From the IMG/VR virus record IMGVR_UViG_3300044954_000245, positions 1-30,021 of that record: a DNA stretch of 30,021 bases. One strand, given 5' to 3'. Both the position numbers and the translations under genes were made by a program. The notes beneath the pieces were generated by a model. That model saw nothing but the letters and a program-made list of their open reading frames with translations. It was not told the DNA's origin and did not search any database. Of this stretch, positions 7,742 to 14,277 are shown in pieces. Origin of the DNA: a virus. Within the stretch, counting starts at the first letter, position 1, and every line of letters begins with the position of its first letter.

Positions 7742-8057
7742 TATCACAGAAGCTATTCCTAAATTAATAATGGCACTTTTTAGTGGAGATCTGCCAATGG
7801 TAGGTGTACTATTAGACACCTTTCCAAGGTTATTAGAGTTGAGAGATAGAAGAGGTCGAACCCTGCTTATGATGGCCGCCTACATCGGCAATCCGACTAT
7901 AATCAACTACCTGATATCCTTTTACGTCATTGCCAATCCAATACTGGACCCCAATGTAGAGGACGAAGACGGGCTTAATGCTCACGATTGGGCTGTGCTA
8001 GGCGGTAGCGAGTTCAGCAGAAGTCTGCTGATTAAGGTCATGGGTATCGAGGAATAA
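7725..8057 (+). CDS. Small ankyrin-repeat protein, 110 aa
   Basis: ATG preceded by GGAAGA. Residues about 37-70 (DRRGRTLLMMAAYIGNPTIINYLI) match the ankyrin consensus DxxGxTxLhxAaxxGxxxiVxxLl. A second, weaker repeat starts at about 83 (DEDGLNAHDWAVLGGSEFSRSLL), with a degenerate one before the first (KLIMALFSGDLPMVGVLLD). Three short repeats are enough for a small protein-binding solenoid. The stop is one base from the portal start, so it belongs to the portal operon. It may be a chaperone-like binding partner or a host-directed protein. The target is unknown. Confidence 0.8.
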   Translation: MNKVNSITEAIPKLIMALFSGDLPMVGVLLDTFPRLLELRDRRGRTLLMMAAYIGNPTIINYLISFYVIANPILDPNVEDEDGLNAHDWAVLGGSEFSRSLLIKVMGIEE

Positions 8058-8058
8058 T

Positions 8059-9921
8059 ATGCCTGATTTCTCTTCGTCAGCTTTGCAGATGCCTGTTCGT
8101 CGCTCTCTGTCTCATGCAGAGCATGTGCCTAATCCGTTTCTGGACTACGCTTCTCTGCACCTTCCAACCAACCTTAATGAGGCGTTTGAGCTTGCAGAAA
8201 TGATGTACTACAGCAATAGAACTTTTGCTCAGGCCATAGAATATGTGGTTTCATACTTTACCGGCACAGACATCAACATTATTGCCGACGATGAAGAAAA
8301 GGCAAATCAATATAAAAAGTTTCTAATTGAGAAGCTAGACTTAAAGTCCATACTCTTCATGATTGGAAGAGATGTAAAGATATACGGCAATAGCTGCATA
8401 TCAGTACTTGCGCCTTTCAAAAGATTCCTTACTTGCGATAAATGTGGCGCTTCCAAACTCATTCAAAACATCGACTACAAGTTCACGTTAAAAAATGGAT
8501 TCAGCTTTACCTGCGATACCTGCAAAAAACACACCACATGCCTCAATCCTGATGATCGCCCTACGCTGCAGGAAAACGAAATTTATATCAAACGCTGGCC
8601 CATAAAACAAATAAAAATTATATCCCACCAATATGGCGGAAAGCCTGACTACTTCTTTGAGATACCCCAGCAGGATATACAGCAGATACAGTTAGGAAAT
8701 AAAAAGTATCTCGAAAGCATACCCTGGAGTCTGGTGCAGTCTGTGAGATCTAACACTCTGTTTCAGTTCAGTGAAAACATGGTGCACCATTTGTCCGTAG
8801 GCAATCTAAGCGACATCAAGATGGGGACGTGGGGTCTGCCCCCAGTCATTGCAGGATTCAGAGATGCATACCTAGCTCAGATCCTAAAGCGCAACAATGA
8901 AAGCATCGCCCTAGATCACATGCTACCCATCCGCTTAGTAACCCCTACCTCTGTAGGAGCAGGCGGTGACTTTATGAAGTCTGTAAATATCGGCAGCTTT
9001 GGCCAGTCCGTGCTTAGATCCGTGGAAAGAGCCCGCAAAGATCCCACCGGTTGGCAATGGATGCCGATTCCAGTCAACTACCAGTTGCTTGGCGGTGAGG
9101 GCAAGGCTTTTGTTGTACCACAGCTACTGGAACAGGCTCAGGCAGATTTCCTCAACGGCCTAGGTATTCCTGTAGAACTGTACAGAAAAACCCTCAGCGC
9201 TCAAACCGCACCTTTTGCAGCAAGACTTTTTGAAGCAGGAGAAACCCACTTCCTGCACAGTCTGCAGACCTGTCTTACCTGGATAGTCGACAGAATCAGC
9301 GCCATCCTCAACTGGATGCCCTGTGAAGTAAGCTTGACAAAGCCGACCCACGCGGATGACATTGAGCGCCGCATGCTCATGCTACAGATGATGATGCAGG
9401 GCCAGGTCGCAGAACAGGATGTACTCACGCTATTCGGCCTGGACTGGAAAGACACCTTCAAGAAGCGCCAGGCGGAACAAGAGTTCAAAATGCGCGCCGA
9501 GAAGGAATATATGGACAAGATGCGCAAAGCGGAGGAGAACGAGCAGATCATGGCTGCTCCTCCTGGAGCCATAATACCAGGACCAGGCGCTCCGATGGGA
9601 GCCGGCGGAATACCTGGCGGTCCAAACCTCGGAATACCTCCCATGGTGCCTTCCATGCCGATCAACGGCGTTGCAGGACCAATGGCAGCAGGGCCAAGCA
9701 AGGATCTCGACAGCTTCTTTGCCGACGCGCAGGCAAGAGTCAACGAGATCATGGCAACTGCCCCACTTGGCTCTCCACAGCGTAGACAGATCCTTGATCA
9801 GATCAAGGGTCAGGATCCCAATCTGCATGCCGTCGTCAAGAGCATGCTGGATCAAATTACCCAACAGGCGGAAAGCCGAGGCAAAGAGCAGTTACGACAG
9901 CCAATGCCTCCTCCGCAGTAA
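8059..9921 (+). CDS. Phage portal protein, 620 aa
   Basis: The portal forms the dodecameric ring through which DNA enters and leaves the capsid. The length and layout fit T4 gp20-like portals: an N-terminal wing with NLNEAFELAEMMYYSNRTF, a core, then the clip/stem-like part QADFLNGLGIPVELY followed by SAQTAPFAARLFEAGE, and a Gly/Pro/Met-rich flexible C-terminus (about 495-545). GAGGA is upstream (GAGGAATAATATG). An unusual insertion carries two CxxC pairs (C126/C129 and C152/C155, plus C161), probably a zinc ribbon. The GIPVELY segment is encoded by bases that recur exactly at 15326-15350. The call rests on overall resemblance, not on a search. Confidence 0.75.
   Translation: MPDFSSSALQMPVRRSLSHAEHVPNPFLDYASLHLPTNLNEAFELAEMMYYSNRTFAQAIEYVVSYFTGTDINIIADDEEKANQYKKFLIEKLDLKSILFMIGRDVKIYGNSCISVLAPFKRFLTCDKCGASKLIQNIDYKFTLKNGFSFTCDTCKKHTTCLNPDDRPTLQENEIYIKRWPIKQIKIISHQYGGKPDYFFEIPQQDIQQIQLGNKKYLESIPWSLVQSVRSNTLFQFSENMVHHLSVGNLSDIKMGTWGLPPVIAGFRDAYLAQILKRNNESIALDHMLPIRLVTPTSVGAGGDFMKSVNIGSFGQSVLRSVERARKDPTGWQWMPIPVNYQLLGGEGKAFVVPQLLEQAQADFLNGLGIPVELYRKTLSAQTAPFAARLFEAGETHFLHSLQTCLTWIVDRISAILNWMPCEVSLTKPTHADDIERRMLMLQMMMQGQVAEQDVLTLFGLDWKDTFKKRQAEQEFKMRAEKEYMDKMRKAEENEQIMAAPPGAIIPGPGAPMGAGGIPGGPNLGIPPMVPSMPINGVAGPMAAGPSKDLDSFFADAQARVNEIMATAPLGSPQRRQILDQIKGQDPNLHAVVKSMLDQITQQAESRGKEQLRQPMPPPQ
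9161..9185 (+). repeat. 25-nt sequence repeated exactly at 15326-15350
   Basis: Within the portal gene, 25 bases from TAGGTATTCC to CTGTACAG are identical to a stretch of the structured non-coding region. The match ends on both sides with a mismatch. Confidence 0.95.
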
Positions 9922-9943
9922 TAAACAGTCTAAACATAAACAC

Positions 9944-9970
9944 AACAACCCGGAGCAATCCGGGTTGTTT
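9944..9970 (+). terminator. Rho-independent terminator after the portal gene
   Basis: An 11-bp perfect stem AACAACCCGGA/TCCGGGTTGTT with a GCAA loop (9944-9954 with 9959-9969), then TTGCATTT. The U-run is short but the stem is strong, and it lies between the portal stop and the next gene's ribosome site. Confidence 0.75.
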
Positions 9971-9988
9971 GCATTTGAAGGACTCACA

Positions 9989-10363
9989 ATGAACAACCGT
10001 AATCGCAAGCTGAGAAACCACTTTACCTCAGCCTGGGAATATACATCCGCAGCAGACAACAGAGCAGTTCGGGTGATAAAAAATGAGAAAACCACTACAG
10101 TCCTGGGATTTTTGCATAAAAGCGCAATAGTCAAAAAAATCATTGACGAGCATGGATCCAGCACTGTTTGGATCAACTATTGTAATTGGAGAACGAGAAC
10201 AACGACTAAAGCCATGAATGCATGCATACCTGCGGGTTGGACTGTACGCGGAGGTAGACTATATACCCCTAAACAGACATTTATTGTGATACCAGATACG
10301 GGATGGGTAATGCTGGAGGAGCCCATAAATACCTACTTTAGGCAGTGGGGTTTTAGCAGCTAA
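9989..10363 (+). CDS. Conserved phage hypothetical protein, 124 aa
   Basis: The frame is open far upstream into the portal gene, but the ATG at 9989 has GAAGGA seven bases before it and lies after the terminator. It resembles a group of small phage proteins of unknown function that carry a pattern like W-x-N-Y-x-x-W-x-T-x-T-T and N-x-x-(I/L)-P-x-G-W. Both are visible here (WINYCNWRTRTTTKAMNACIPAGWTV, residues about 58-85). It is basic at the N-terminus and probably soluble. The recognition is from memory of such families and is moderate. Confidence 0.7.
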   Translation: MNNRNRKLRNHFTSAWEYTSAADNRAVRVIKNEKTTTVLGFLHKSAIVKKIIDEHGSSTVWINYCNWRTRTTTKAMNACIPAGWTVRGGRLYTPKQTFIVIPDTGWVMLEEPINTYFRQWGFSS

Positions 10364-10420
10364 AAATAACCCCCTTTTGTGTTATACATATTTGCAGGCT
10401 TGTAATTGTTTTATAGGCAT
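10361..10420 (+). promoter_or_regulatory. Extra upstream promoter-like block (cassette A)
   Basis: Sixty bases beginning TAAAAATAACCCCC and containing TTTTGTGTTATACATA precede the common leader. The block is identical to 13261-13320 at 59 of 60 positions, and the motif it contains also opens the common leader (AAAAATAACCCC, then TTGTG, then ATACATA). Likely a second copy of the same promoter in tandem. Confidence 0.55.
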
Positions 10421-10524
10421 AAAAATAACCCCACATTGTGATATACATACATAGAGGCTCTATAGGTATTCCGACAACGTTGTCGGACCACCAAAACAAT
10501 ATAGACCTTAGAAAGAGGACACAA
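10421..10524 (+). promoter_or_regulatory. Cassette leader copy R1
   Basis: A 104-bp leader shared by four genes. It has a promoter-like AAAAATAACCCC...TATACATA block, then CTATAGGTATT, an 18-bp perfect palindrome TCCGACAACGTTGTCGGA (10470-10487), then CAATATAGACC and an AGAGGA ribosome binding site. It ends directly before the GTG start at 10525. The palindrome could be an operator, an RNA hairpin or a processing site. Confidence 0.8.
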
Positions 10525-10995
10525 GTGAAGAAGTTTATGAAGGCCGTTTTGTTCATGATTTTGCCCGTTGTGGTTACAGTGTTACTGGCCCTGACGGCAA
10601 AGGCTGTTGTGGGGGCGCCGACCGAGGTGCCGGCCATCGTCGACAGCGGGGAGCGTTGGTACAACCCGATGTCATATGCTCTTGACGAAAGTGCAGAGCA
10701 TGCCAAAATGACTGCAGACAGTGCGCTGCGGCTGAGTGTTGACTACACCCAGCTCATGTTAGTGGTGGGCGCACTCGTTGCAGGCGTCGTTTTGACGATG
10801 CTGATAGTGGCCATCCAGCAGGGGTGGGTGATACAAAAGAACCTCGACGTTATTCCGTCACAGGCTCTTACTGAAACACACACCCCTCCGCAGAGACCTC
10901 CGCAGATCTCGGCAAAGCCATCCAAGAAACGCGACAGTCGGGATGAGGCTTTGCAGGAAGAACCAATGGCTACAGCCACAGCCAATGCTTACTGA
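10525..10995 (+). CDS. Cassette A: two-TM membrane protein, 156 aa (GTG start)
   Basis: The start is fixed by comparison with the other three cassettes: their leaders end in CACAA followed by ATG, and here GTG is in the same place. Residues 6-30 form an N-terminal hydrophobic segment, possibly a signal peptide with AKA or VGA as cleavage site. A second membrane segment covers about 77-97 (TQLMLVVGALVAGVVLTMLIV). The C-terminal 50 residues are polar and Pro/Lys-rich with an acidic end. It therefore probably has a short exposed loop and a cytosolic tail. Function unknown. It could be an inner-membrane cargo protein. The terminator at 11032 follows. Higher GC than the neighbouring core genes. 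Confidence 0.75.
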   Translation: MKKFMKAVLFMILPVVVTVLLALTAKAVVGAPTEVPAIVDSGERWYNPMSYALDESAEHAKMTADSALRLSVDYTQLMLVVGALVAGVVLTMLIVAIQQGWVIQKNLDVIPSQALTETHTPPQRPPQISAKPSKKRDSRDEALQEEPMATATANAY

Positions 10996-11031
10996 GAGTA
11001 GGTTAAATCTACTTCCTCAGTAGCAAAGTAA

Positions 11032-11065
11032 CTCCTACCACTGGGTCAGTGGTAGGGGTTTTTTT
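11032..11065 (+). terminator. Terminator of cassette A
   Basis: A 10-bp perfect stem CCTACCACTG/CAGTGGTAGG (11034-11043 with 11047-11056), extended by two weaker pairs, then seven T. A second, imperfect hairpin (ACTGAGAGTAG.../...CTACTTCCTCAGT, 10992-11022) overlaps the stop codon just upstream. Confidence 0.9.
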
Positions 11066-11190
11066 AGCTATTAAATAATTAGGCATAAAAATAACCCCAC
11101 ATTGTGATATACATACATAGAGGCTCTATAGGTATTCCGACAACGTTGTCGGACTGCCAAAACAATATAGACCTCAGAAAGAGAACACAA
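11065..11190 (+). promoter_or_regulatory. Cassette leader copy R2 with conserved spacer
   Basis: TAGCTATTAAATAATTAG (11065-11082) follows the terminator T-run and is repeated at 12059 and 13241. The 104-bp leader (11087-11190) is then nearly identical to R1, with palindrome 11136-11153. Its ribosome site is AGAGAA and it ends at the ATG 11191. Confidence 0.8.
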
Positions 11191-12000
11191 ATGCTTGTGA
11201 AGACATTTAAGTGGGATAAGTGGGATCCCGGTTACCACACAGTTGCGCTCAAGTCGGACGGCACCGTCGTCGCGTGGGGGTACAACGAGTACGGCCAAAC
11301 GAATGTGCCGCAAGATCTGACGGGCGTGGTGCAAGTCGTGGCGGGCGGGTACCACACAGTTGCTGTGAAGTCGGATGGTACTGTTGTGGTGTGGGGGGAC
11401 AACTGCTGCGGCCAAACGACTGTGCCAGAAGGTCTGACGGACGTTGTGCAAGTCGCGGCGGGCTATTTACACACAGTTGCGCTCAAGTCGGACGGCACCG
11501 TTGTTGAGTGGGGCGGGAACGGCATTGGCCAAACCACTGTGCCAGAAGATCTGACGGGCGTGGTGCAAGTCGCGGCGGGCGAGGCACACACAGTTGCTGT
11601 GAAGTCGAATGGTACTGTTGTGGTGTGGGGGGAAAACTACTACGGCCAAACGGATGTGCCAAAAGGCCTGATGGGCGTGGTGCAAGTCGCGGCGGGCTAT
11701 GCACACACAGTTGCGCTCAAGTCGGACGGCACAGTCGTATGTTGGGGGGACAACTGTCTTCCCCAAACGGATGTGCCAGATGGCCTGACGGACGTTGTGC
11801 AAGTCGCGGCGGGCTATTTACACACAGTTGCGCTCAAGTCGGACGGCACCGTCGTATGTTGGGGGGACAACGGCTGGGGCCAAACCACTGTGCCAGAAGA
11901 TCTGACGGGCGTGGTGGAAGTCTCAGCGGGCGAGGAGCACACAGTTGCCCGGAAGCAGGACGGCACCGTTGTTGCGTGGGGAAGAGTCCCCGCGAACTAA
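11191..12000 (+). CDS. Cassette B: RCC1-type seven-repeat beta-propeller, 269 aa
   Basis: Built almost entirely of 39-residue RCC1-like repeats. The motif HTVAxKSDGTVVxWGxN begins at residues 16, 55, 94, 133, 172, 211 and 250, so seven blades are expected, the classic propeller number, with the last blade closed by an N-terminal strand. There is no signal peptide or membrane segment. RCC1 propellers bind proteins or chromatin in eukaryotes and serve as binding scaffolds in bacteria. Repeat variation is confined to the residues before HTVA, those between WG and Q, and those around VP. The DNA repeats are near-identical. The ATG at 11191 follows AGAGAA in the shared leader. Likely a protein-binding cargo or effector, target unknown. 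A tail adhesin role is less likely, given the isolated promoter. Confidence 0.9.
   Translation: MLVKTFKWDKWDPGYHTVALKSDGTVVAWGYNEYGQTNVPQDLTGVVQVVAGGYHTVAVKSDGTVVVWGDNCCGQTTVPEGLTDVVQVAAGYLHTVALKSDGTVVEWGGNGIGQTTVPEDLTGVVQVAAGEAHTVAVKSNGTVVVWGENYYGQTDVPKGLMGVVQVAAGYAHTVALKSDGTVVCWGDNCLPQTDVPDGLTDVVQVAAGYLHTVALKSDGTVVCWGDNGWGQTTVPEDLTGVVEVSAGEEHTVARKQDGTVVAWGRVPAN
11236..11997 (+). repeat. Tandem 117-bp repeats encoding RCC1 blades (gene B)
   Basis: Seven units of 117 bp (the last one partial). Two synonymous versions of the SDGTVV codons alternate: GGACGGCACCGTCGT and GGATGGTACTGTTGT. Both versions are also present in gene C, showing mosaic ancestry of the units. Confidence 0.9.
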
Positions 12001-12028
12001 CTGAGTACGCCCAGCCCGGCGTGCTCAG

Positions 12029-12059
12029 ACCTGAGTACTCCGACGTACTCAGGTTTTTT
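12029..12059 (+). terminator. Terminator of cassette B
   Basis: A 10-bp stem ACCTGAGTAC/GTACTCAGGT with loop TCCGAC, then six T. The hairpin is nearly the same as that of cassette C (loop TCCAAC), so the terminators were duplicated along with the genes. Confidence 0.92.
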
Positions 12060-12182
12060 AGCTATTAAATAATTAGACTAAAAATAGCCTCATATTGAGT
12101 CATTATATAAAGAGGTCCTATAGGTATTCCGACAACGTTGTCGGACCGCCAAAACAATATAGACCTTAGAAAGAGGACACAA
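12059..12182 (+). promoter_or_regulatory. Cassette leader copy R3 (most diverged)
   Basis: The conserved TAGCTATTAAATAATTAG spacer comes first, then a 103-bp leader (12080-12182). The promoter-like part differs most here (AAAAATAGCCTCATATTGAGTC and TATATAAAGAGG), while the 18-bp palindrome (12128-12145) and ribosome site AGAGGA are unchanged. Retention of the palindrome indicates selection on it. Confidence 0.78.
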
Positions 12183-13118
12183 ATGGAGGCATCTAGCGAA
12201 CTCGTCGATTCCACAAGTATTTTGCAAATTGAGCCGGGCCGTGGATACATAGTTGCGCTCAAGTCGGATGGTACTGTTGTGGCGTGGGGGGCCAACAACG
12301 ACCGCCAATGCAATGTGCCAAAAGGTCTGACGGGCGTGGTGCAAGTCTCGGTGGGCGCTTACCACACAGTTGCGTTGAGGTCGGACGGCACCGTTGTTGC
12401 GTGGGGGTACAACGGCTACGGCCAAACAGATGTGCCAAAAGGCCTGACGGGCGTGGTGCAAGTCTCGGCGGGCTATGTACACACAGTTGCGCTCAAGTCG
12501 GATGGTACTGTTGTGGCGTGGGGGCTGAACGACTACGGCCAAACAGATGTGCCATCAAATCTCACGGGCGTGGTGCAAGTCTCATCGGGCGCGTACCACA
12601 CAGTTGCGTTGAGGTCGAACGGTACTGTTGTGGCATGGGGTGACTACAAGTACCACCAATGCAATGTGCCAGAAGATCTGACTGACGTGGTGCAAGTCGC
12701 GGCGGGCGCTAACCACACAGTTGCGCTCAAGTCGGACGGCACCGTCGTCGCGTGGGGGTGGAACGGCAGCGGCCAAACGAATGTGCCAGAAGATCTGACT
12801 GACGTGGTGCGGGTCGCGGCGTGCCGTTTTCGCACAGCTGCCCGGCTGGCGAACGGCACCGTCGTCTCGTGGGGTGCGCCGGTTAAAGGTTCTTCTTCTT
12901 CTCAGGAAGCGGCGGATTTTTCTCTTGCCATTTTTGGCTTGCTTTCTTCTCATTCCCCCTTGCAAAATGTTCCAAAAGGGAGCATACTATGCCCTTTATG
13001 TAATAAGGGACATATGCCCTTTAAGGACATAGGGGGAGAAGTTGAACGAATCGAGGGCGTTATTGGCAAGTATGCAGCGAAGCGGCTCCTGGATTGGTGC
13101 AAGGTTGTGCCATGGTAG
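12183..13118 (+). CDS. Cassette C: RCC1-type beta-propeller with CxxC tail, 311 aa
   Basis: Six RCC1-like 39-residue repeats begin at residues 22, 61, 100, 139, 178 and 217; the first and last are diverged (GYIVALKSDG and RTAARLANG). An unrelated C-terminal extension of about 75 residues follows. It is Ser-rich first (SSSSQEAADF), then has a hydrophobic stretch, CPLC, and a helical end (GEVERIEGVIGKYAAKRLL). CPLCNKGHMPF could be half of a zinc site. The gene is the sister of B: same leader, near-identical terminator, shared repeat DNA. The extension and the missing seventh blade suggest a different partner or an open ring. Start fixed by the shared leader. Confidence 0.88.
   Translation: MEASSELVDSTSILQIEPGRGYIVALKSDGTVVAWGANNDRQCNVPKGLTGVVQVSVGAYHTVALRSDGTVVAWGYNGYGQTDVPKGLTGVVQVSAGYVHTVALKSDGTVVAWGLNDYGQTDVPSNLTGVVQVSSGAYHTVALRSNGTVVAWGDYKYHQCNVPEDLTDVVQVAAGANHTVALKSDGTVVAWGWNGSGQTNVPEDLTDVVRVAACRFRTAARLANGTVVSWGAPVKGSSSSQEAADFSLAIFGLLSSHSPLQNVPKGSILCPLCNKGHMPFKDIGGEVERIEGVIGKYAAKRLLDWCKVVPW
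12246..12870 (+). repeat. Tandem 117-bp repeats encoding RCC1 blades (gene C)
   Basis: Six units in phase with the coding frame, closely related to those in gene B. The reading frames on the opposite strand and in the +2 frame here are also open because the unit length is a multiple of three. Confidence 0.88.
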
Positions 13119-13208
13119 GACTACAAGGACTACACATGGGGGAAGTGAGGAAGAAAAGAAGTTGCACTCTTCCTTCTTTGCTCCCTGAGTGTTTCTTCTT
13201 CTAGCTGC

Positions 13209-13240
13209 AAACCTGAGTACTCCAACGTACTCAGGTTTTT
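13209..13240 (+). terminator. Terminator of cassette C
   Basis: A 12-bp stem AAACCTGAGTAC/GTACTCAGGTTT with loop TCCAAC, followed by TTT. Almost identical to the cassette B terminator. Confidence 0.92.
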
Positions 13241-13320
13241 TAGCTATTAAATAATTAGGCTAAAAATAACCCCCTTTTGTGTTATACATATTTACAGGCT
13301 TGTAATTGTTTTATAGGCAT
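13241..13320 (+). promoter_or_regulatory. Conserved spacer and extra promoter-like block (cassette D)
   Basis: The TAGCTATTAAATAATTAG spacer (13241-13258) is followed by the 60-base block (13261-13320) that also precedes cassette A, with one base different (13294). Cassettes A and D thus have two promoter-like motifs, B and C one. Confidence 0.6.
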
Positions 13321-13424
13321 AAAAATAACCCCACATTGTGATATACATACATAGAGGTCCTATAGGTATTCCGACAACGTTGTCGGACCACCAAAACAAT
13401 ATAGACCTTAGAAAGAGGACACAA
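13321..13424 (+). promoter_or_regulatory. Cassette leader copy R4
   Basis: A 104-bp leader nearly identical to R1, with palindrome at 13370-13387 and AGAGGA before the ATG at 13425. Here AGGTC upstream of the palindrome could pair with GACCT downstream of it. That pairing also fits R3 but not R1 and R2. Confidence 0.8.
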
Positions 13425-14153
13425 ATGGATAGTTTTTTCAAGTTTGTCAAGGGTTGTTTTGTTGCCGGCGTCATCTCCCTGAATAGTCTGGGTGTGTTGA
13501 GCCTGGTACTGTTTTTGGGTTGCGATTCTTCGGCTGAAAGTTTGGTTGACCAAAACCAGCAGAAGGAAGGCCAAGTCAACCAGCAGGAGTTCATCGAAAA
13601 CTTGCAGTCGCTTTTGCGGCAGTACGAGAAACTCGAACCTCGACTCTCGCTGACTGAAAAGATGGAAGTCGCCCCAGTGCGAGCTCGTTTGATGGAGGCG
13701 TTGAATGCTGCTCAGCAGACGGCAGTGAACACTACCTGTTGTAGGGCCTCCAACCAGCAGGTGGAGCAGGAGAAGGCGTCAGTTAGTTACATTCAGAGCA
13801 CGAAGACGGAGTTGTCAAATCTCGTTCCCGTTTATGCGGGAAATGAAACCGACAATCCAACCGGCTTCGGCAATGTGTTTGCTGCCGCTTTGACTCAAGT
13901 CAACAAAGAGTCTCCACAAGTCAAGTTTGTCAAGTCGGCAGTTGTCAACAGACTTCAGGAAGCCCACACAAGGGCTGTCCTAGGTCAGAGCCGACTGCAC
14001 ATCCCAGAGTACACTGTTCTGCTCAATCAAGTCGGTCCTGACGCCGTAGTTCTGGAAACCATCCAGCACGAACGTCTGATGGATGAGCAAGCGGTGGAAG
14101 AGCTGGCTAACCCCAGCTACTGGCAGATGTTTAAGTGGTGGTGGAAGAGCTAA
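13425..14153 (+). CDS. Cassette D: membrane-anchored or lipoprotein-like protein, 242 aa
   Basis: Residues 11-33 are hydrophobic and end in LFLGC (Cys33), a possible but non-ideal lipobox. Alternatively the segment is a signal anchor. After it come a Gln-rich region (QNQQKEGQVNQQ), two helical stretches of coiled-coil character (about 50-85 and 107-130, VEQEKASVSYIQSTKTEL), and a C-terminal basic aromatic end (WQMFKWWWKS). It has four more cysteines, including a CC pair at residue 104. It would be exported, with most of the protein in the periplasm. No family recognised. Start taken from the shared leader. The terminator at 14172 closes the cassette. Confidence 0.75.
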   Translation: MDSFFKFVKGCFVAGVISLNSLGVLSLVLFLGCDSSAESLVDQNQQKEGQVNQQEFIENLQSLLRQYEKLEPRLSLTEKMEVAPVRARLMEALNAAQQTAVNTTCCRASNQQVEQEKASVSYIQSTKTELSNLVPVYAGNETDNPTGFGNVFAAALTQVNKESPQVKFVKSAVVNRLQEAHTRAVLGQSRLHIPEYTVLLNQVGPDAVVLETIQHERLMDEQAVEELANPSYWQMFKWWWKS

Positions 14154-14171
14154 CTGCTCAAGAAAGCCAAG

Positions 14172-14201
14172 AAAGCCAGGGGTAAAACCCTGGCTTTTTT
14201 T
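14172..14201 (+). terminator. Terminator of cassette D
   Basis: The stem AAAGCCAGGG/CCCTGGCTTT (14172-14181 with 14188-14197) with loop GTAAAA, embedded in a run of seven T. Not related in sequence to the B/C terminators. Confidence 0.93.
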
Positions 14202-14213
14202 AGGTATCAGAAG

Positions 14214-14243
14214 TTGACAACCCTTAGGCTTCATGCCTATGCT
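14214..14243 (+). promoter_or_regulatory. Sigma70-like promoter candidate
   Basis: TTGACA (14214-14219), an 18-base spacer, then TATGCT (14238-14243), directly after the cassette D terminator and 34 bases before the phosphoesterase start. This is the best host-type promoter I noticed, and it looks different from the cassette leaders. Confidence 0.5.
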
Positions 14244-14277
14244 CCTCGCGCTGCATATCGCAGCTACAGGAGAACCT

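Noticed and set aside
9671-9988. N-terminal extension of the 124-aa gene into the portal gene
   Set aside because: It overlaps 250 bases of the portal gene in another frame and crosses the terminator at 9944. The ATG at 9989 has its own GAAGGA.
10438-10524. A 29-residue N-terminal extension (MIYIHRG...) in frame with cassette genes, also at 11104 and 13338
   Set aside because: It arises from the repeated leader being open by chance and of matching length. It would translate the promoter-like motif and palindrome, has no ribosome site, and is broken in copy R3. The strong AGAGGA site directly before ATG/GTG is the real start.
11236-12870. CRISPR-like array
   Set aside because: The repeats are 117 bp, coding and in frame, with no spacer alternation.
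11071-12965. Long open frames on the opposite strand and in the +2 frame over the RCC1 genes
   Set aside because: The 117-bp unit keeps several frames open. The frames lack ribosome sites, and the + strand frame matches a known repeat family.
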